Shown: positions 1 through 10,579, counted from the stretch's first letter. The stretch is 64,000 bases of DNA from Sepiola atlantica (GCA_963556195.1 OY744519.1:103169000-103232999), one strand, 5' to 3'. The notes: generated from the sequence alone by a model not told the origin. Made by a program: numbers and translations.

Positions 1-690
1 TATCTAACTGGGAAATAAATAACAGAAACATGAAATATTTTATATATTCAATATGTATTGTTTATTGTTTTTTTTTTGCTATTCATTTTTTATTGCGTGT
101 AAGTCATTTAATGATTTGTAATTATTTATAAACGTAATCGACAAAAATGTTAACTGTTTACAACATAGATTTCAACATCGTATAAGTCAACTCGTACAAC
201 GAAATACTCGCTGCTGTCAGCCGAAGTCGCTCAAAACAAATGCTTTTTACAAGTTGAGCTGAATAACTTTTGTCAAAGAAAACTATCAAAATCAGAAAGT
301 GAAAAGGTTATCAACATTAATATATGCGCGTCGTTCACATTTTCAAGAAATTTCCGATCGTAATTACCTAAAACGGACGATAACTGCTGTTTTTGTTTTG
401 ATTTTTTATGCAAATCCTAATGACGCACTGTCTATGTTAAACTATTTTTCATTAGCTACATTTTCATATGGGTTTGTTAGGGATAATCCCCCTGGCTCAA
501 CTTGCACTTTTTATGTAAAGATAGCGACTACCAAGTATTTTTCCGTCCATCGTCGACGTGTGGAACGCGTACAGCATCGCGCAATGATTTTTATGGACAT
601 CAAATAAATTAACAATGGTATACATGTCTATAAAGTATGAATTTACTGATTAAGTAGTATTTATTTGATATCATAGTTGATTATTATACA
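1..690. other. AT-rich non-coding flank, no gene recognised
   Basis: No recognisable coding, RNA or repeat structure. A 102-codon open frame at 299-607 has no domain, signal peptide or similarity that I recognise. If the membrane-protein gene begins left of the window, this is intronic. Confidence 0.5.
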
Positions 691-819
691 CGAAAAGCAT
701 ATTCAATCATAAGAACAGAGGCTCTGAAAAAAGCAAAATTCAATGATACAAATGCGATTTCGTAAGGCTTATGCAACAATGAGCGGACTCCCTAATAAAA
801 CATTACAACTACATAAAAA

Positions 820-1330
820 AGAAATCAAACATAGCCACTGGTGGATCATCATTATATATCAATAAAAATATTCCACACAGCGAAATAAACTTAACAAATA
901 TGCAAGCAGTTGCAATAACTGCAACACTACATAAAGAAATAACCTTTTGTTCACTATATATACTACCAAATGTAACAATGGATGAGACAGAACTAAATAA
1001 ATTAATTCAACAACTACCAAAGTGTTTCATACTAATGGAGATTTTAACAGCCATAACGAGTTGTGGAGTAGTAAAAAAAAAAAAAAAACAACAAAAGAGG
1101 CAGAATTATTGAAACAATACTAAACGAAAACCACTTATGTTTGCTTAATAATAAAGAGAACACATACCTACATCCAGCAACAGGTACTCTCAGCAATAGA
1201 CTTAACAATATGCGACCCAACTGTATACATGGACTATAGCTGGAGAACCCATGATGACACATGCGGAAGCGACCACTTTCCTATTATACTGGAAAACGAT
1301 AATCCAAAACTAGATGACAAAATGCCCTGT
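820..1330 (+). pseudogene. LINE endonuclease domain (exonuclease-endonuclease-phosphatase fold), broken
   Basis: Conceptual translation shows endonuclease landmarks in pieces. 'GGSSLYINK'-like and 'CSLYILPN' segments occur near 840-970. The GDFNAH-type motif near 1035 is corrupted to 'LMEILTAI'. 'AIDLTICDP' lies near 1195-1225, and the terminal 'GSDHFPI' motif, whose Asp and His are catalytic in the family, is at about 1270-1290. A frameshifting run of 12 A at 1073-1084 splits the domain. In an intact LINE this domain nicks the target DNA to prime reverse transcription; here it is dead. Confidence 0.8.
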
Positions 1331-1448
1331 TGGAACTTACAAAAAGCAAACATACTGAAGAATATATTGCATATTTCACCAATACTCTCCTTTCCATTGC
1401 AAAGGAGAACATACCAAAAAGCTCAACTTCCTCAAAATTTAACAAACC

Positions 1449-2911
1449 ATGGTTCAACAAAGAATGCCAAAAACCATAAGAACGCGACCTGCTAGCCTAA
1501 GAAAATTAAAAAATAACCCAACAAAGGAAAATTTGAACGTATACAAAAACAGCAGAGCAAAAGTACGAAAAACTATCAAAGAATCGAAACGGAACACATG
1601 GAAAAATTATGTATCAAAAATAAATGTAAACACCAAAACCAAAAAAGTATGGGAGATGGTCAGGAAAATATCAGGGAAGAACAACAAGGACCCTATCAAA
1701 CATCTTATTTGCAATAACATAAAGATCACCAACAAGGAAAACATTGCAAACAAACTAGCCGAACAATTTTCAATAAATTCCTCATCAAAAATCCCAAACA
1801 AAAAATTTCAAATCATAAAATAGAATGAAGAAAATAAAAAAAATAACAAGTCAAAAAATGAAGAAAAATACAACTAGCCATTCAACAGAATTAAGAGAAG
1901 CAATACATAAATCTCATGATAGAGCAGTTGGTTCTGATGAAATCTATTACCAATTTCTAAAAAACTACCTAAGCTACCTACTACAAATATATAATGAAAT
2001 ATGGATGAATAACAGCATTCCAAAAAACTGGAAACAAGCTATAGTGATCCCAGTACTTAAACAAAAAAGAGACTATACAGATCCAATAAATTATCGACTA
2101 ATTACCCTCACTAGTTGCCTGTGTAAGACCTTTGAAAGAATGGTTAATGAGAGACTAACATGGTATTTGGAAACCAAAAACCTGATTATAGAATATCAGT
2201 CAGGCTTCAGGAAAAGAATCTCTATTGACCACCTAATTAGACTTGAAACACTCATAAGGGAAGCATTCGCCAAGAAGGAGTACCGGATAGCAATCTTGTT
2301 TGACATTGAAAAGGCTTATGACACTACCTGGAAATATGGCATTAAAAAGACCTACTTGAACATAAAGGCAGAATGCCAGAGTTCATCTGCAACTTCTTAA
2401 ATGATAGACACTTTCAAGTGCGAATGGGCAACATACTTTCAGCTCTAAAAGAAATGGCGTACCCCAAGGAAGCATCCTGTCAAAATGCATATCCACGGCA
2501 GAACGTAAACTCCAACTCTAAATAAAATAAACAAATAGGCCATAGAAAATGGATTTAAATTCTCAAGACAAAAAATGTATACATTTTTGCAAACTTCGAA
2601 GGTTCCATCATGACCCCATATTGAAACTGGACCACAATAATATCCCAGTTGTTGATCAGCACAAGCACTTGGGCATCATATTTGATATCAAATTGACCTT
2701 TATACCCCACATAAAATATCTAAAAACAAAATGCCACATGGCCATGCAATTGATCCAAGTTCTGGCACACACTGACTGGGGTACGGAAAGGTACACATTA
2801 TTAAAATTATACCGAACACTTGTTGGATCCAAACTGGACTACGGCTGCTTCATCTATGGATTAGCCCGAAAATCTTATCTAAAAACATTAGAATCCGTTC
2901 ACCACCAATGA
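1449..2911 (+). pseudogene. LINE reverse transcriptase, frameshifted, with the catalytic YxDD segment deleted
   Basis: The N-terminal linker (1449-1823) is basic and coiled-coil-like. The RT core follows in another frame at 1825-2400, with 'GSDEI', 'IPKNWKQAIVIPVLK', 'YRLITLTSCLCKTFERMV', 'YQSGFRK' and the first catalytic aspartate in 'LFDIEKAYDTTW'. The thumb and connection part (2549-2911) has 'KHLGIIFD' and 'LYRTLVGSKLDYGC'. Between 'GVPQGSILS'-like sequence (about 2455-2480) and 'TAERKLQL' (about 2495-2515) the stretch that should carry the YxDD box is missing, so the enzyme has lost an active-site motif by deletion as well as by stops. Confidence 0.85.
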
Positions 2912-3299
2912 CTGCGACTGACGCTGAGAGCTTTCCAAAAATCTCATGTTGAGAGTTTGTACATAGAAGCACATGAATCTCCTCTAACCCTAAGAAGACA
3001 GAAACTGGCCTTGCACTACTGTATAAAGCTAAAATCATGCCCACTAAACCCAGCATACAATACCATATTCATACCAAATTATAAAGAACTATACCAAAGG
3101 GAAAAAATGCGATAAAACCTATTGGCCTCCAAATGGATGAAAATTTTCAAAGAAACCAACATCCCACTCAAAAAGATACATGATACCATCCAACCAACAA
3201 TACCACCGTGGGAAATAACGCAACCAAAAGTAAACTTGGAAATGAATAAACTCAATAAAACTACCACACATCCTCTCATTTTTCATTAAAAACTTAATA

Positions 3300-3956
3300 A
3301 AATCCTAGATTGTTATCCCAAATATACCACTATATTTACAGACGGATTTAAGGCCAAGAACACAACGGGGTGTGCAGCTGTCCATGAAAACCAAATTATC
3401 CAACATCTGCCTAAAAAAGTATCTATTTTCAGTGCAGAATCCAATGCCATAGATTTAGCACTCGATATTATCTCTCAGAGTAAAAAGAAAAATTTAATTA
3501 TTTTTTTCTGCCTCCTTATCAGTATTAACAACATTGAAAAATAGAAATCTGGATAACTCACTGATCATCAAACTATTATGTAGAATAACATCATTGCTGA
3601 ACACCAAAGTGATTATATTTTGTTGGATCCCAAGTCGCATAGGAATTCGGGGAAATGATAAGGCTGACACAGTAGCCAAAATCGCCCAAAAAGAGTCCCT
3701 CAACAAATTTAAATTTCCATACACAGACGTCAAGACAAACATCCAAGCATATATCTGTAAGAAATGGCAGTCTAGATGGAGCAGTAATACATTCAATAAA
3801 TTGTGTACAATACAACCTGATCTAGGAGAATGGAGGCAGAGCTGTAGGAAGTCATCGTTTCTCGACTCTGTATTGGCCCACACAAAACTATGCATTCATT
3901 CCTGCTCGAGCAGAAGAAGCCACCATTGTGTGCGACTTGTCAAGTACCATACATAG
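3300..3956 (+). pseudogene. LINE RNase H domain and C-terminal Cys/His segment, frameshifted
   Basis: 'IFTDGFKAKNTTG' at about 3332-3370 carries the first RNase H aspartate (codon 3341-3343). 'AESNAIDLALDII' near 3435-3475 carries the conserved Glu. A T/A-rich stretch near 3490-3510 breaks the frame. The domain resumes at 3534 with 'IIFCWIPSRIGIRGNDKADTVAK' features: the HxxIxGNxxAD-type motif survives as 'SRIGIRGNDKAD', with the His replaced by Ser-Arg. Downstream, about 3920-4000 in another frame encodes a CxxC...H segment often seen at the C-terminus of I-type LINE proteins. Frame breaks make it non-functional. Confidence 0.8.
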
Positions 3957-4112
3957 TGAAACACTTTATGTTAGGTGTTGATTTTGCTCTCGTGTGATGA
4001 AAACATAACAATGTTGGTACTATGAAGGAACTATTTAAAGACATCAGAGTAGAAATCATAATGTCCTTCCTGAAAATGGTGGATTTATACCCCAAAATTT
4101 AATATCTATAAG

Positions 4113-4440
4113 TTCAATAAACCAAACTTCCCTCGGAAAAAAATAATCAATTGTAGACTGTTTACTCAAGAAATGTGCACATATAAAAAAAATTCATCCA
4201 AATCTGTTAAACATCTTAAAATATTATAAACTGCAAGCACAAAATTATTTTACCAATATAAATGGTACTGACCAAGTATTGGTGTCATTGTTTTTTTTTC
4301 CCCATTCATTTAGCAAAACTCAATCATGTTCTGCAAAGCCCAAAACGACAATTTTCTCCAACAAAACAACCAAATCAAATACCAAATAAATACTTAAACA
4401 ACGAACTTAAAGCATTAAAAATGTTACCAAAATGACCAGA
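4113..4440. other. AT-rich sequence, nothing recognised
   Basis: Low-complexity AT-rich stretch between the LINE end and the first hairpin-tail motif. No coding or structured element seen. Confidence 0.4.
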
Positions 4441-4443
4441 TTT

Positions 4444-4475
4444 GGCATTAAGTAACCCAAAAAGCATTGATATGC
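4444..4475 (+). repeat. Recurring hairpin tail motif, copy 1
   Basis: One of four copies in the window of a 32-33-bp motif that starts GGCATTAA(A/G)TAACCC and ends TTGATATGCC, followed by an (AAAC)-rich tail. The outer ends (GGCAT/ATGCC) and inner arms (AACCC/GGGTT) can pair as a hairpin. This copy has lost the inner GGGTT arm. It looks like the 3' tail of a SINE or similar retroposon. Confidence 0.6.
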
Positions 4476-4500
4476 AACAAAACAACCAAACCAAACACCA

Positions 4501-4665
4501 TAAATAATATTAAAATACATAGACATTAAAAATAAATGATATTAAAATACATAGACATTAAAAATAAATGATATTAAAATACATAGACATTAAAAATAAA
4601 TGATATTAAAATACATAGACATTAAAAATAAATGATATTAACATACATAGACATTAAAAACTAAC
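4501..4665 (+). repeat. 32-bp tandem repeat, about 5 units
   Basis: Units of 32 bp built from AAATAAATGATATTAAAATA then CATAGACATTAA, nearly identical, with the last unit differing by A to C. It lies between two hairpin-tail motifs (4444 and 4671). Near-identity suggests recent slippage or unequal exchange. Confidence 0.9.
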
Positions 4666-4670
4666 GTTTC

Positions 4671-4703
4671 GGCATTAAATAACCCATAAGAGGTTGATAT
4701 GCC
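4671..4703 (+). repeat. Recurring hairpin tail motif, copy 2
   Basis: GGCATTAAATAACCC, a short loop, GGTTGATATGCC, then ATAAAACAAAACAAACAAAC. The outer and most of the inner arms pair. It directly follows the 32-bp tandem repeat. Confidence 0.7.
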
Positions 4704-5003
4704 ATAAAACAAAACAAACAAACAAACATATCACTTTCTGTGAAAAATTAATTTTAGTTTTTCTAGTTAGGAAATTAATGCAATCTCTAAAAAAGAAAAG
4801 TACAGAAAAATTGCAACTGAAATGAATTGCCAATTACATTTTACAAATTGTCTGAAGTTTTACGGACAAAATATGAATATGTAAAGTTATACACGATATG
4901 TATTTATTATATGAAAATCTCTAGCATATTTGAAATAAGATTTTTAAAAAAATTTTTTATTTTAATTTTTTTTTCATAAAATTATTTTAAATCTGTTTTC
5001 TAG

Positions 5004-5158
5004 AATGAGATCATTGTGAATTTCGACACATCGCAGCCTTCCTGGAGTTATCAAGTCTATGTCTTCTCTTACATTGCTGGAATCTTCACTTTAGTTTACT
5101 ACCTCTTTGATAATATCTATGCAAAGAGCAGACTCACACCAAAACGAATAAGAAGATG
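5004..5158 (+). CDS. Internal exon of an unidentified multi-pass membrane protein
   Basis: 155-bp exon preceded by a pyrimidine-rich tract and AG (5002-5003) and followed by the donor GTAAGT (5159-5164). It reads 51 codons plus two bases. The start 'NEIIVNFDTSQPSWSYQ' is polar; then comes one membrane segment 'VYVFSYIAGIFTLVYYLF', then a positively charged end 'KSRLTPKRIRRW', which by the positive-inside rule would be cytosolic. The split codon TG|G (Trp) is completed by the exon at 8068. Earlier exons must lie left of the window or be undetected. I do not recognise the family; the protein is animal, membrane-embedded and apparently under coding constraint. Confidence 0.75.
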
Positions 5159-5420
5159 GTAAGTAATACCGGTTAACATTAATTTTAGGAAATTCTAAAA
5201 ACATGCTGCTTATCATATTTGGTAAAAAAAAATGTGTAACCCACCATCAACCAAGCTCGATACAATATATCAAAATGTTTTTAAAATGTTCTTAATGACT
5301 TTCGCAATAAATTCACCAGTTTTAATTTTGTAACCTCATCACGTGCCTGACAAGGACTCGGGAGAGTTGAAAACGTTTGCAAATATGGCAAGTTCTTATT
5401 CACACTGGAGCACAACATTT

Positions 5421-5539
5421 GTGTACGGCATAACCACGTTGACATACCAGTTCTCATTAGATCAGCAAAGTTAAGCAACGTTGATCCTGGTCAGTACCAG
5501 ATGGGTGACCATTTTGGAATACCAGGCGCTGTATGTAGG
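5421..5539 (+). pseudogene. 5S rRNA-derived sequence (pseudogene or 5S-type SINE head)
   Basis: About 119 bp aligns along its full length with eukaryotic 5S rRNA. It starts GTGTACGGCATAACCAC, has an internal-promoter A-box-like segment AAGTTAAGCAACG near 5468-5480, a C-box-like ATGGGTGACC at 5501-5510, and the end GGAATACCAGGCGCTGTA. Several stem bases have changed and there is no run of T after the 3' end, so pol III termination is not supported. Intronic position and decay fit a retroposed 5S or a SINE3-type (5S-headed) element rather than a working rRNA gene. Confidence 0.75.
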
Positions 5540-6065
5540 AGGACGTAAAACCCTCCCTGCAAGAACTGCAAAAACCTAACGTTGTCATTTCCCCTAACCG
5601 GGATATACGTGCGATTGGGGGCTACTTGTGAATTTGATACTCCCATGAAACTTCCTCATTCAAAGGAAGTCGATTCAACCCGCTCAGGGTTAATGCCGCA
5701 CCAGGTACAGGTAGGTACATCATTAGATCGTTGGCTCGCCAACTCGAAAAATTGGATCGAAAAAGGAACTAACAGGAACTTTCACTTCTGTTTAATCAAA
5801 CATGAGAGAGAGAAAGTGATAGAAGCGAGGTTTATAGATACACTATAAAATAAGAGTTGGGAAGGGTAAACAAGATCTAATGAGAGAGGAAGTGATAGAC
5901 AGACACTTAGTAAGAGATGGATCACTTTGTGAGATAATTGCAACTTAAAGCTAATTTGAACAATTAAAATGGATTTTTCAAGCATAACTAAATCCAAAAA
6001 TGTAATATTTTAGCATGTATTTTGTGATTAAAATATATAGGAAAAAAACCTATGATTAACTCAGC
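5540..6065. other. Intronic sequence after the 5S-like copy
   Basis: Moderately GC-rich up to about 5760, so it could be the body of a 5S-headed SINE. It holds GAGAGAGAAAGTGATAGA near 5805-5822 and a related GAGAGAGGAAGTGATAGACA near 5882-5901. No coding signal that I trust. Confidence 0.35.
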
Positions 6066-6073
6066 TTTAGATT

Positions 6074-6181
6074 GTTTTGCTGTATCACAGCTCTTCAATG
6101 TGGTTAGACATACAAGTGCTTCAGGCCGAGATTGAAATCTGGTCGGTTTTTTCTTTTTTTTTTTACAGTCCAAGCTTTTAT
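6074..6181 (+). repeat. Intronic ~105-bp repeat, copy 1 of 2
   Basis: Runs from GCTGTATCACAGCTCTTCA to ACAGTCCAAGCTTTTAT and matches 6367-6465 closely. The shared core includes GTGGTTAGACATACAAGTGC in one copy and GTGGCTAGACATGCGAGTGC in the other. It may be a short SINE-like repeat; I see no clear A/B boxes. Confidence 0.65.
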
Positions 6182-6366
6182 CAACTATGCCATTAGCACA
6201 AGCGAAAAATTGAAATCTCAGTTTTATATAAACAATATCGGCAGTCAGAGAATGTTCTATTCATTTTACAAAGAACTTTGCATTATCACTAATGACAACT
6301 AGCGATTCTAATTCCTATAGTGCTCAATCTACAAAGGAAGGGGGGATATATATAGTCATTCACAGA

Positions 6367-6465
6367 CTATTTCACTGTATCATAGCTCTTCAGTGTGGCT
6401 AGACATGCGAGTGCTTCAAGCTGAGACTGAAACCCAGTCATTTTTTCGACAGTCTAAGCTTTTAT
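6367..6465 (+). repeat. Intronic ~105-bp repeat, copy 2 of 2
   Basis: Direct repeat of 6074-6181, offset about 290 bp, with scattered substitutions and a shorter T-run before CAGTCTAAGC. Confidence 0.65.
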
Positions 6466-6904
6466 ATAAACATGAAAAATCAACTTCTCAGAATCACAAA
6501 GCCGAATCAAGACAGCAAATCTTGCATACACAAAGGGCTCGATATCCTTTCAGATAAAGCTTTATAACAATAAGAAATATGTATTAAATAAGATAAGCCC
6601 CTTTTTAATTATCTATTTTTTAAATGTATGTGTGTAGACATATGGTGACGTGCACTTTCTTGCCTTGTGTTCTTCAGACCATATCCCTTGATTTATGTAT
6701 ATTTTATTGCTGATATTAAGCTTCTTATAAATAAAGCATCTAATACAACTAAATTTATTATATATATATATATTATTCAATGATATTATGACAAAAATTT
6801 CATAATTATATTTTCAAGAATATCCTACAGGATTGTATCAAGGGATATCATAAAAATTCCTTTTATTCATTTAACATCACTTTTCCCTTGTTCAGAGGTC
6901 AGAC

Positions 6905-7196
6905 GTTTTCAGATATTACGCAAGCTCACTCTCCAGTTCTCACGGTTTGGCGGGTCAGCAGTCTCCAAATTCCACTTTGTGCAGTCTTGTCCAATCACTT
7001 GCTTCCAAGTTTTCCTTGGCCGGTCAACCTTCCTGCAATTTAGGAGATTCATGCTTCTGCAACGGTTTATCCAGGAGAAAGAATGTTCCACATGACCATA
7101 CCAGCGTAATCGATTCATCCTTAGGATAACCTCCATGCTGGGCAAGTGTAGTGCTTTCAGCAAATCCTCCGACTGAATACGATAATAGATGCTCAA
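6905..7196 (-). pseudogene. LINE C-terminal fragment, RT-associated 'WYGHVE' tail
   Basis: On the - strand an open frame carries 'MNRLRWYGHVEHS', 'NRCRSMNLLNCRKVDRPRKTWKQVI' pieces and 'DCTKWNLETADPPNRENWR'. This is the usual C-terminal end of many LINE proteins (R-W-x-GHVxR, then a GRPRKTW-like stretch). It is a 5'-truncated 3' end inside the intron. The rest of the element is not visible to the right. Confidence 0.75.
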
Positions 7197-7396
7197 TATT
7201 AGAAATAGAGCATGGGGAAAAAATTGATACTAGAACTTCAGGTTAAGTTTATATGCATGTCATGATATAGTAATTATGGATTAATAATTGTATGCAGAGA
7301 CTTTTGTTAGTGTTGAATTCTTGGAACTGATATACTCAAAAATGAATGTTATAATTTTTGTTTATTTCTAAATTGCCATATATATATGTATATATA

Positions 7397-7784
7397 CAGG
7401 GTGGGCCAAAATAAGGGTCCTATCTTTAAATTTGAATAACTTGAATTTGAATAACTTCCACAAAATAAAAGTTAAACTCACCAAACTTTATGTGTGTGTA
7501 GACTGACCCTTCCGAGATTTTTTGAAATAAACAAAACAAATTTTAGCCGAAAAACACTTCTTAAAACTTACAAAAACTAAAGTATTGTTTTTTACACTGT
7601 TTTGAGTTTTTTAAGCAAAAATAATGTTTTCTAAATGAGGGTACGTTCCTTAGGGCTAATACGGCTCATGCTTGCTTCGGAAGGGGTCCTTTACTTATTC
7701 TAAAAAATTAAAAAAAAAAAAAAAAAATCAATAAATAAAAAAGTTATGAATTTTTAAAAATAGGACCCTTATTTTTGCCCACCC
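7397..7784. mobile_element. Tc1/mariner-type MITE with ~35-bp terminal inverted repeats
   Basis: Left end AGGGTGGGCCAAAATAAG, then GGTCCTATCTTTAAA, mirrors the right end read on the other strand, AGGGTGGGCAAAAATAAG, then GGTCCTATTTTTAAA. TA dinucleotides flank both ends (7395-7396 and 7785-7786), as expected for Tc1/mariner target duplication. The ~390-bp interior has no transposase, so it would move only with an enzyme supplied in trans. Confidence 0.9.
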
Positions 7785-7797
7785 TATATATATATAT

Positions 7798-7905
7798 GGT
7801 GATTGATAGGTCCCTGTGCACCTATTTATATTTTTAATTTCTATAAAGCTCTGTGTAGCTGTTTTTATTATTTTGCTGTGGTGCACAGGGACTTTTCGAT
7901 CATCT
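7798..7905. mobile_element. Very short TIR element next to the Tc1/mariner MITE
   Basis: The left end carries AGGTCCCTGTGCACC and the right end, reversed, AAGTCCCTGTGCACC, each preceded by a TGATYGA-like outer part. The total is only ~108 bp with no coding capacity. Its outer end lies within TA-rich sequence directly beside the preceding MITE. Confidence 0.75.
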
Positions 7906-8067
7906 TGTATATGTGTTTGAATTTTGAGGGGTACCTGAAGCAGGCCGATTAATATGGAACCAAAAGATTTTGATTGTATCAAATAAGCAAAAATTGCCTG
8001 ATTGTAAATAAATTCAATGAAATAATTTGTTAATTGATTCTCTCCCATGTCTTTTTTTTTATTTTAG

Positions 8068-8185
8068 GGTGATTCTCTTAACTGTGATATCCTGCTGGTC
8101 TGGAATGATGTTGTTTCTATTCAAAACTGCACAGAATCTTGAATATTTAATTGAAACCAATGTTTTTAAATTGAATGAGATCATG
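8068..8185 (+). CDS. Second visible exon of the multi-pass membrane protein
   Basis: 118-bp exon after a T-rich tract and AG (8066-8067), ending before the donor GTACGT (8186-8191). One base completes the split Trp codon; 39 codons follow in phase 0. It encodes a membrane segment 'VILLTVISCWSGMMLFLF' and a polar loop 'KTAQNLEYLIETNVFKLNEIM'. Phase agrees with the exons on both sides, which is the main evidence that the three belong to one gene. Confidence 0.75.
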
Positions 8186-8619
8186 GTACGTATCACGGCT
8201 GATGTAGTTGACAATGTTTCTGAAATGAGGTATTCTTGTCATTTACATTATTTATGTCTCGGCTGTTGCCTTCATCTTTGATTGTTCTACTCGCCTGCCT
8301 ATTTTAATGCCTTTTTGTCGTAGTTGGTCACTTTAGTTGAAAAACACTATTTGGCCATAATAGCAAAAGAAAAAAGCAGATAAAAATAGTTTTTTTGAAT
8401 CTGCAAGTGTCTTTATATATGTAAATTCATTTGAATTGTGCTACATGTTAAAGATGCAGTCATTAAGAACAGCTCTCTCTATATATCTCTATCTATCTCT
8501 ATCTCCTCTATTATCTCTCATTTCTTTTATGTCAAAGGATGATTTTATGTCAAAAACGGTGTGAAATCATGAAAAGGATGAATGGTAGTTTCTAAAAGCT
8601 GTATGTTTCTTTGAAAACA

Positions 8620-9080
8620 GCAGCCGTAACTGCTGGTTAACAGGCTAGAAAACTTCTTACATCTGCCAATATCCTATATCTCTATAAAGCCACTATTCGC
8701 CGATGTATGGAGTATTGTTGCCACATTTGGGCTAGTGCATCAACTACTAGTCTCTCCCTCCTGGACAGGGTACAAAAAAAAGTCTTTAATCTAATAGGTT
8801 CCGCACTGTGTGCCAAGCTTCAGCCTCTGTCTCATCGCTGCAATGTTGCATCCCTGTGATTATTTTAAAAGTACTTCCATAGACTGTGCTGTCACTGTAG
8901 ATGCCCCCAGATACAGGAAAATTTTCTACTCTAATAGCTTCTTTCCTTGGACCGCTTGCTGTTTTATCGACTGTACCAACATGCAGAAATTTAAATGTAA
9001 TGTGAACAAATATCTTGTTTCTCCCCCCCCCCCCTAATCACAATAGCTGTTTACATCTCGATGACAATAGTTTGGGGTAA
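8620..9080 (+). pseudogene. 3' end of a Jockey/CR1-type LINE, heavily decayed
   Basis: Fragments match the better copy at 21190-22115: 'ILYLYKATI'-like, 'CMEYCCHIW' as 'MEYCCHIWASASTTSLSLLDRV', 'LQPLSHR', 'NVASL' and 'FFPW'. Stops and frameshifts interrupt throughout. It ends with a T/G-rich 'GTTTGGGGTAAATAAA' tail like the other copy. Confidence 0.75.
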
Positions 9081-9224
9081 ATAAAAAAATAAAAAATGAT
9101 TAAATTAAATTGAAAATAAAAAAAATATGATTAAGTGACATAAAATCCATCCATCTCATTAACTCTTCTTCCCAAGTTCTTTTTAACCTTGATAAGTGGT
9201 GACTCATTCCACTTTCCAGGCCTT

Positions 9225-9320
9225 CAGGGTAGGATCAAAATATAGTATCTGTTCTGTCCTCATCAAATCCTTATTGACTGGGGAAATTAAAATTTTTATC
9301 CCATCCAGAATGCTTCTTTT
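9225..9320 (-). repeat. DR1 dispersed repeat, right part, reversed
   Basis: The reverse complement matches the end of the family also found at 27380-27546, 58848-58992 and 59024-59165. Shared pieces are GGATGGGATAAAAATTTTAA and AGAACAGATACTATATTTTG. The other half of this copy lies at 9930-10000, so the tandem array between them looks inserted. Confidence 0.6.
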
Positions 9321-9359
9321 TTTGGTCCCCCGATTTATAAAATCGGGAGACCTATGTTT

Positions 9360-9925
9360 TGAGGCATTTCCGTCCATCCGTCCGGATTTTTCTCCGCAAC
9401 CATCCATTGAATTTCTCTGAAATTTTGCATGAAGTTGTAACTTTTGTCAGGTTAGAAAGTGACATTCTCCGATTTTTGAAAAAAATCTGGTTAGCCCCCC
9501 AGGGGGTCAAAAAGCCCCAAAATAGCTAAAAATGACATTTTTTGCCCCATAACTTTTCATCCATCCATTCAATTTCTCTGAAACTTAGCCAAAATATGGA
9601 GGCAATTGTTCCTAATAGAAAATAAGTATCGCTGACCTTGGAAAAAATCTGGTTAAAAGCCCCCAAAATGGCAAAAAAATGACCCTTTTCTCCCATAACG
9701 TTTGATCCATCCATTCAATTTTTCTGAAACTTGGCCAAAATGTAGAGGCAATTGTTCTGGATATAAAATGAGCATCCTTGACCTCAGAAAAATTCTGGTT
9801 CGCGCCCCCAGGGGGTACAATGGGGATCAAAAATGCCCCAAATTGCCCAAATTTATTGCATTTTACACTCGCCACATCGAGTCACATACAGAGGGGGACC
9901 ACGCATGCGCGGCTTGTTTAAGTTG
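9360..9925. repeat. ~165-bp tandem repeat, about 3 units, inside a DR1 copy
   Basis: Units share CCATAAC(T/G)TTT(C/G)ATCCATCC, ATTCAATTT(C/T)TCTGAAAC, GGCAATTGTTC and TCTGGTT(A/C)G, then a C/G-run such as CCCCCAGGGGGT. Units differ by many substitutions, so the array is old. On the - strand a recurring 'SFREIEWMD'-type peptide appears, but with stops in other units, so I regard it as non-coding. Confidence 0.75.
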
Positions 9926-9929
9926 GATA

Positions 9930-10000
9930 CCCCCGCATTAAAAAACGAACCTGTGTCTAACTTTCCCCTCGTGCAGAGGTAAGTAAATAGGGACTCATTA
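9930..10000 (-). repeat. DR1 dispersed repeat, left part, reversed
   Basis: The reverse complement reads CTATTTACTTACCTCTGCAC then GAGGGGAAAGTTAGACACAG. It corresponds to the left end of the DR1 copies at 27380 and 58848. Confidence 0.6.
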
Positions 10001-10575
10001 ATAAAGTAAAAAAATAGCATTGAAATAAATTAACATTGTGATTCTTGTGTTTTTAATAATTTAGTATATTTTAATATAACATTTAGTTTAAAATGTGCAA
10101 AAATTACAATAGTAACTGTTATAACAATGCTTTAAATAATTAACTCTATTTTAATAGAAAATACAATAGGTTTAATTATGTTTTTATTAAAGAAACGCTG
10201 ATAAGACAAATTAATTTGTTACAGTAAATTACCCTAATACAGAAGGACCGGATTTGTTAAGATGGTAATTGTATTTTAAATCAAATATTTTACGGTTTTT
10301 CAGTTTATTGAGAAAAGTATAAATATTGCAATTTAAAAATATCTATTATGAAATGTATTTACTATATTTAGTTTCTCCAAGACCCGGTCGTAATTCTACC
10401 AACTTATGTTAGTGGGAAGCACTGCTGTAATGAGAGAATTTACAATTATTTTAACCTTTAAATTCATTTCCTCAAATAACTAAAGTTTTGAAGAAAAATA
10501 TTTTGTGTGATGATTCTTTCTGGTAAGTTGCAACTTTCGCAACCCACGGCTTATGATTAAAAAATCGACTTACCC
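10001..10575. other. AT-rich intronic sequence, nothing recognised
   Basis: No coding, RNA or structured repeat seen. Confidence 0.4.
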
Positions 10576-10579
10576 TAAT

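Larger units (their letters stand above)
690..4112 (+). mobile_element. Decayed non-LTR retrotransposon (LINE), I/Nimb-like, with endonuclease, RT and RNase H
   Basis: Domains occur in the order apurinic-type endonuclease, reverse transcriptase, RNase H, then a C-terminal Cys/His segment, all on the + strand but in shifting frames with stops. An RNase H domain after the RT is typical of the I superfamily (I, Nimb and relatives), which is the basis for the clade call. The right end is set by comparison with the second copy: both end in a similar tract, 'AATATCTATAAGTTCAA' here (near 4112) and 'AATATCTCTAAGTCAAA' near 11110. The left end is vague because the first ~130 bp are badly decayed. The element cannot be active. 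Confidence 0.85.

Noticed and set aside
299..607. 102-codon + strand open frame
   Set aside because: No domain, no splice or promoter context and composition like the surrounding AT-rich DNA; chance open frame.
5421..5539. Functional 5S rRNA gene
   Set aside because: Stem mismatches and no T-run terminator; a pseudogene or SINE head explains it better.
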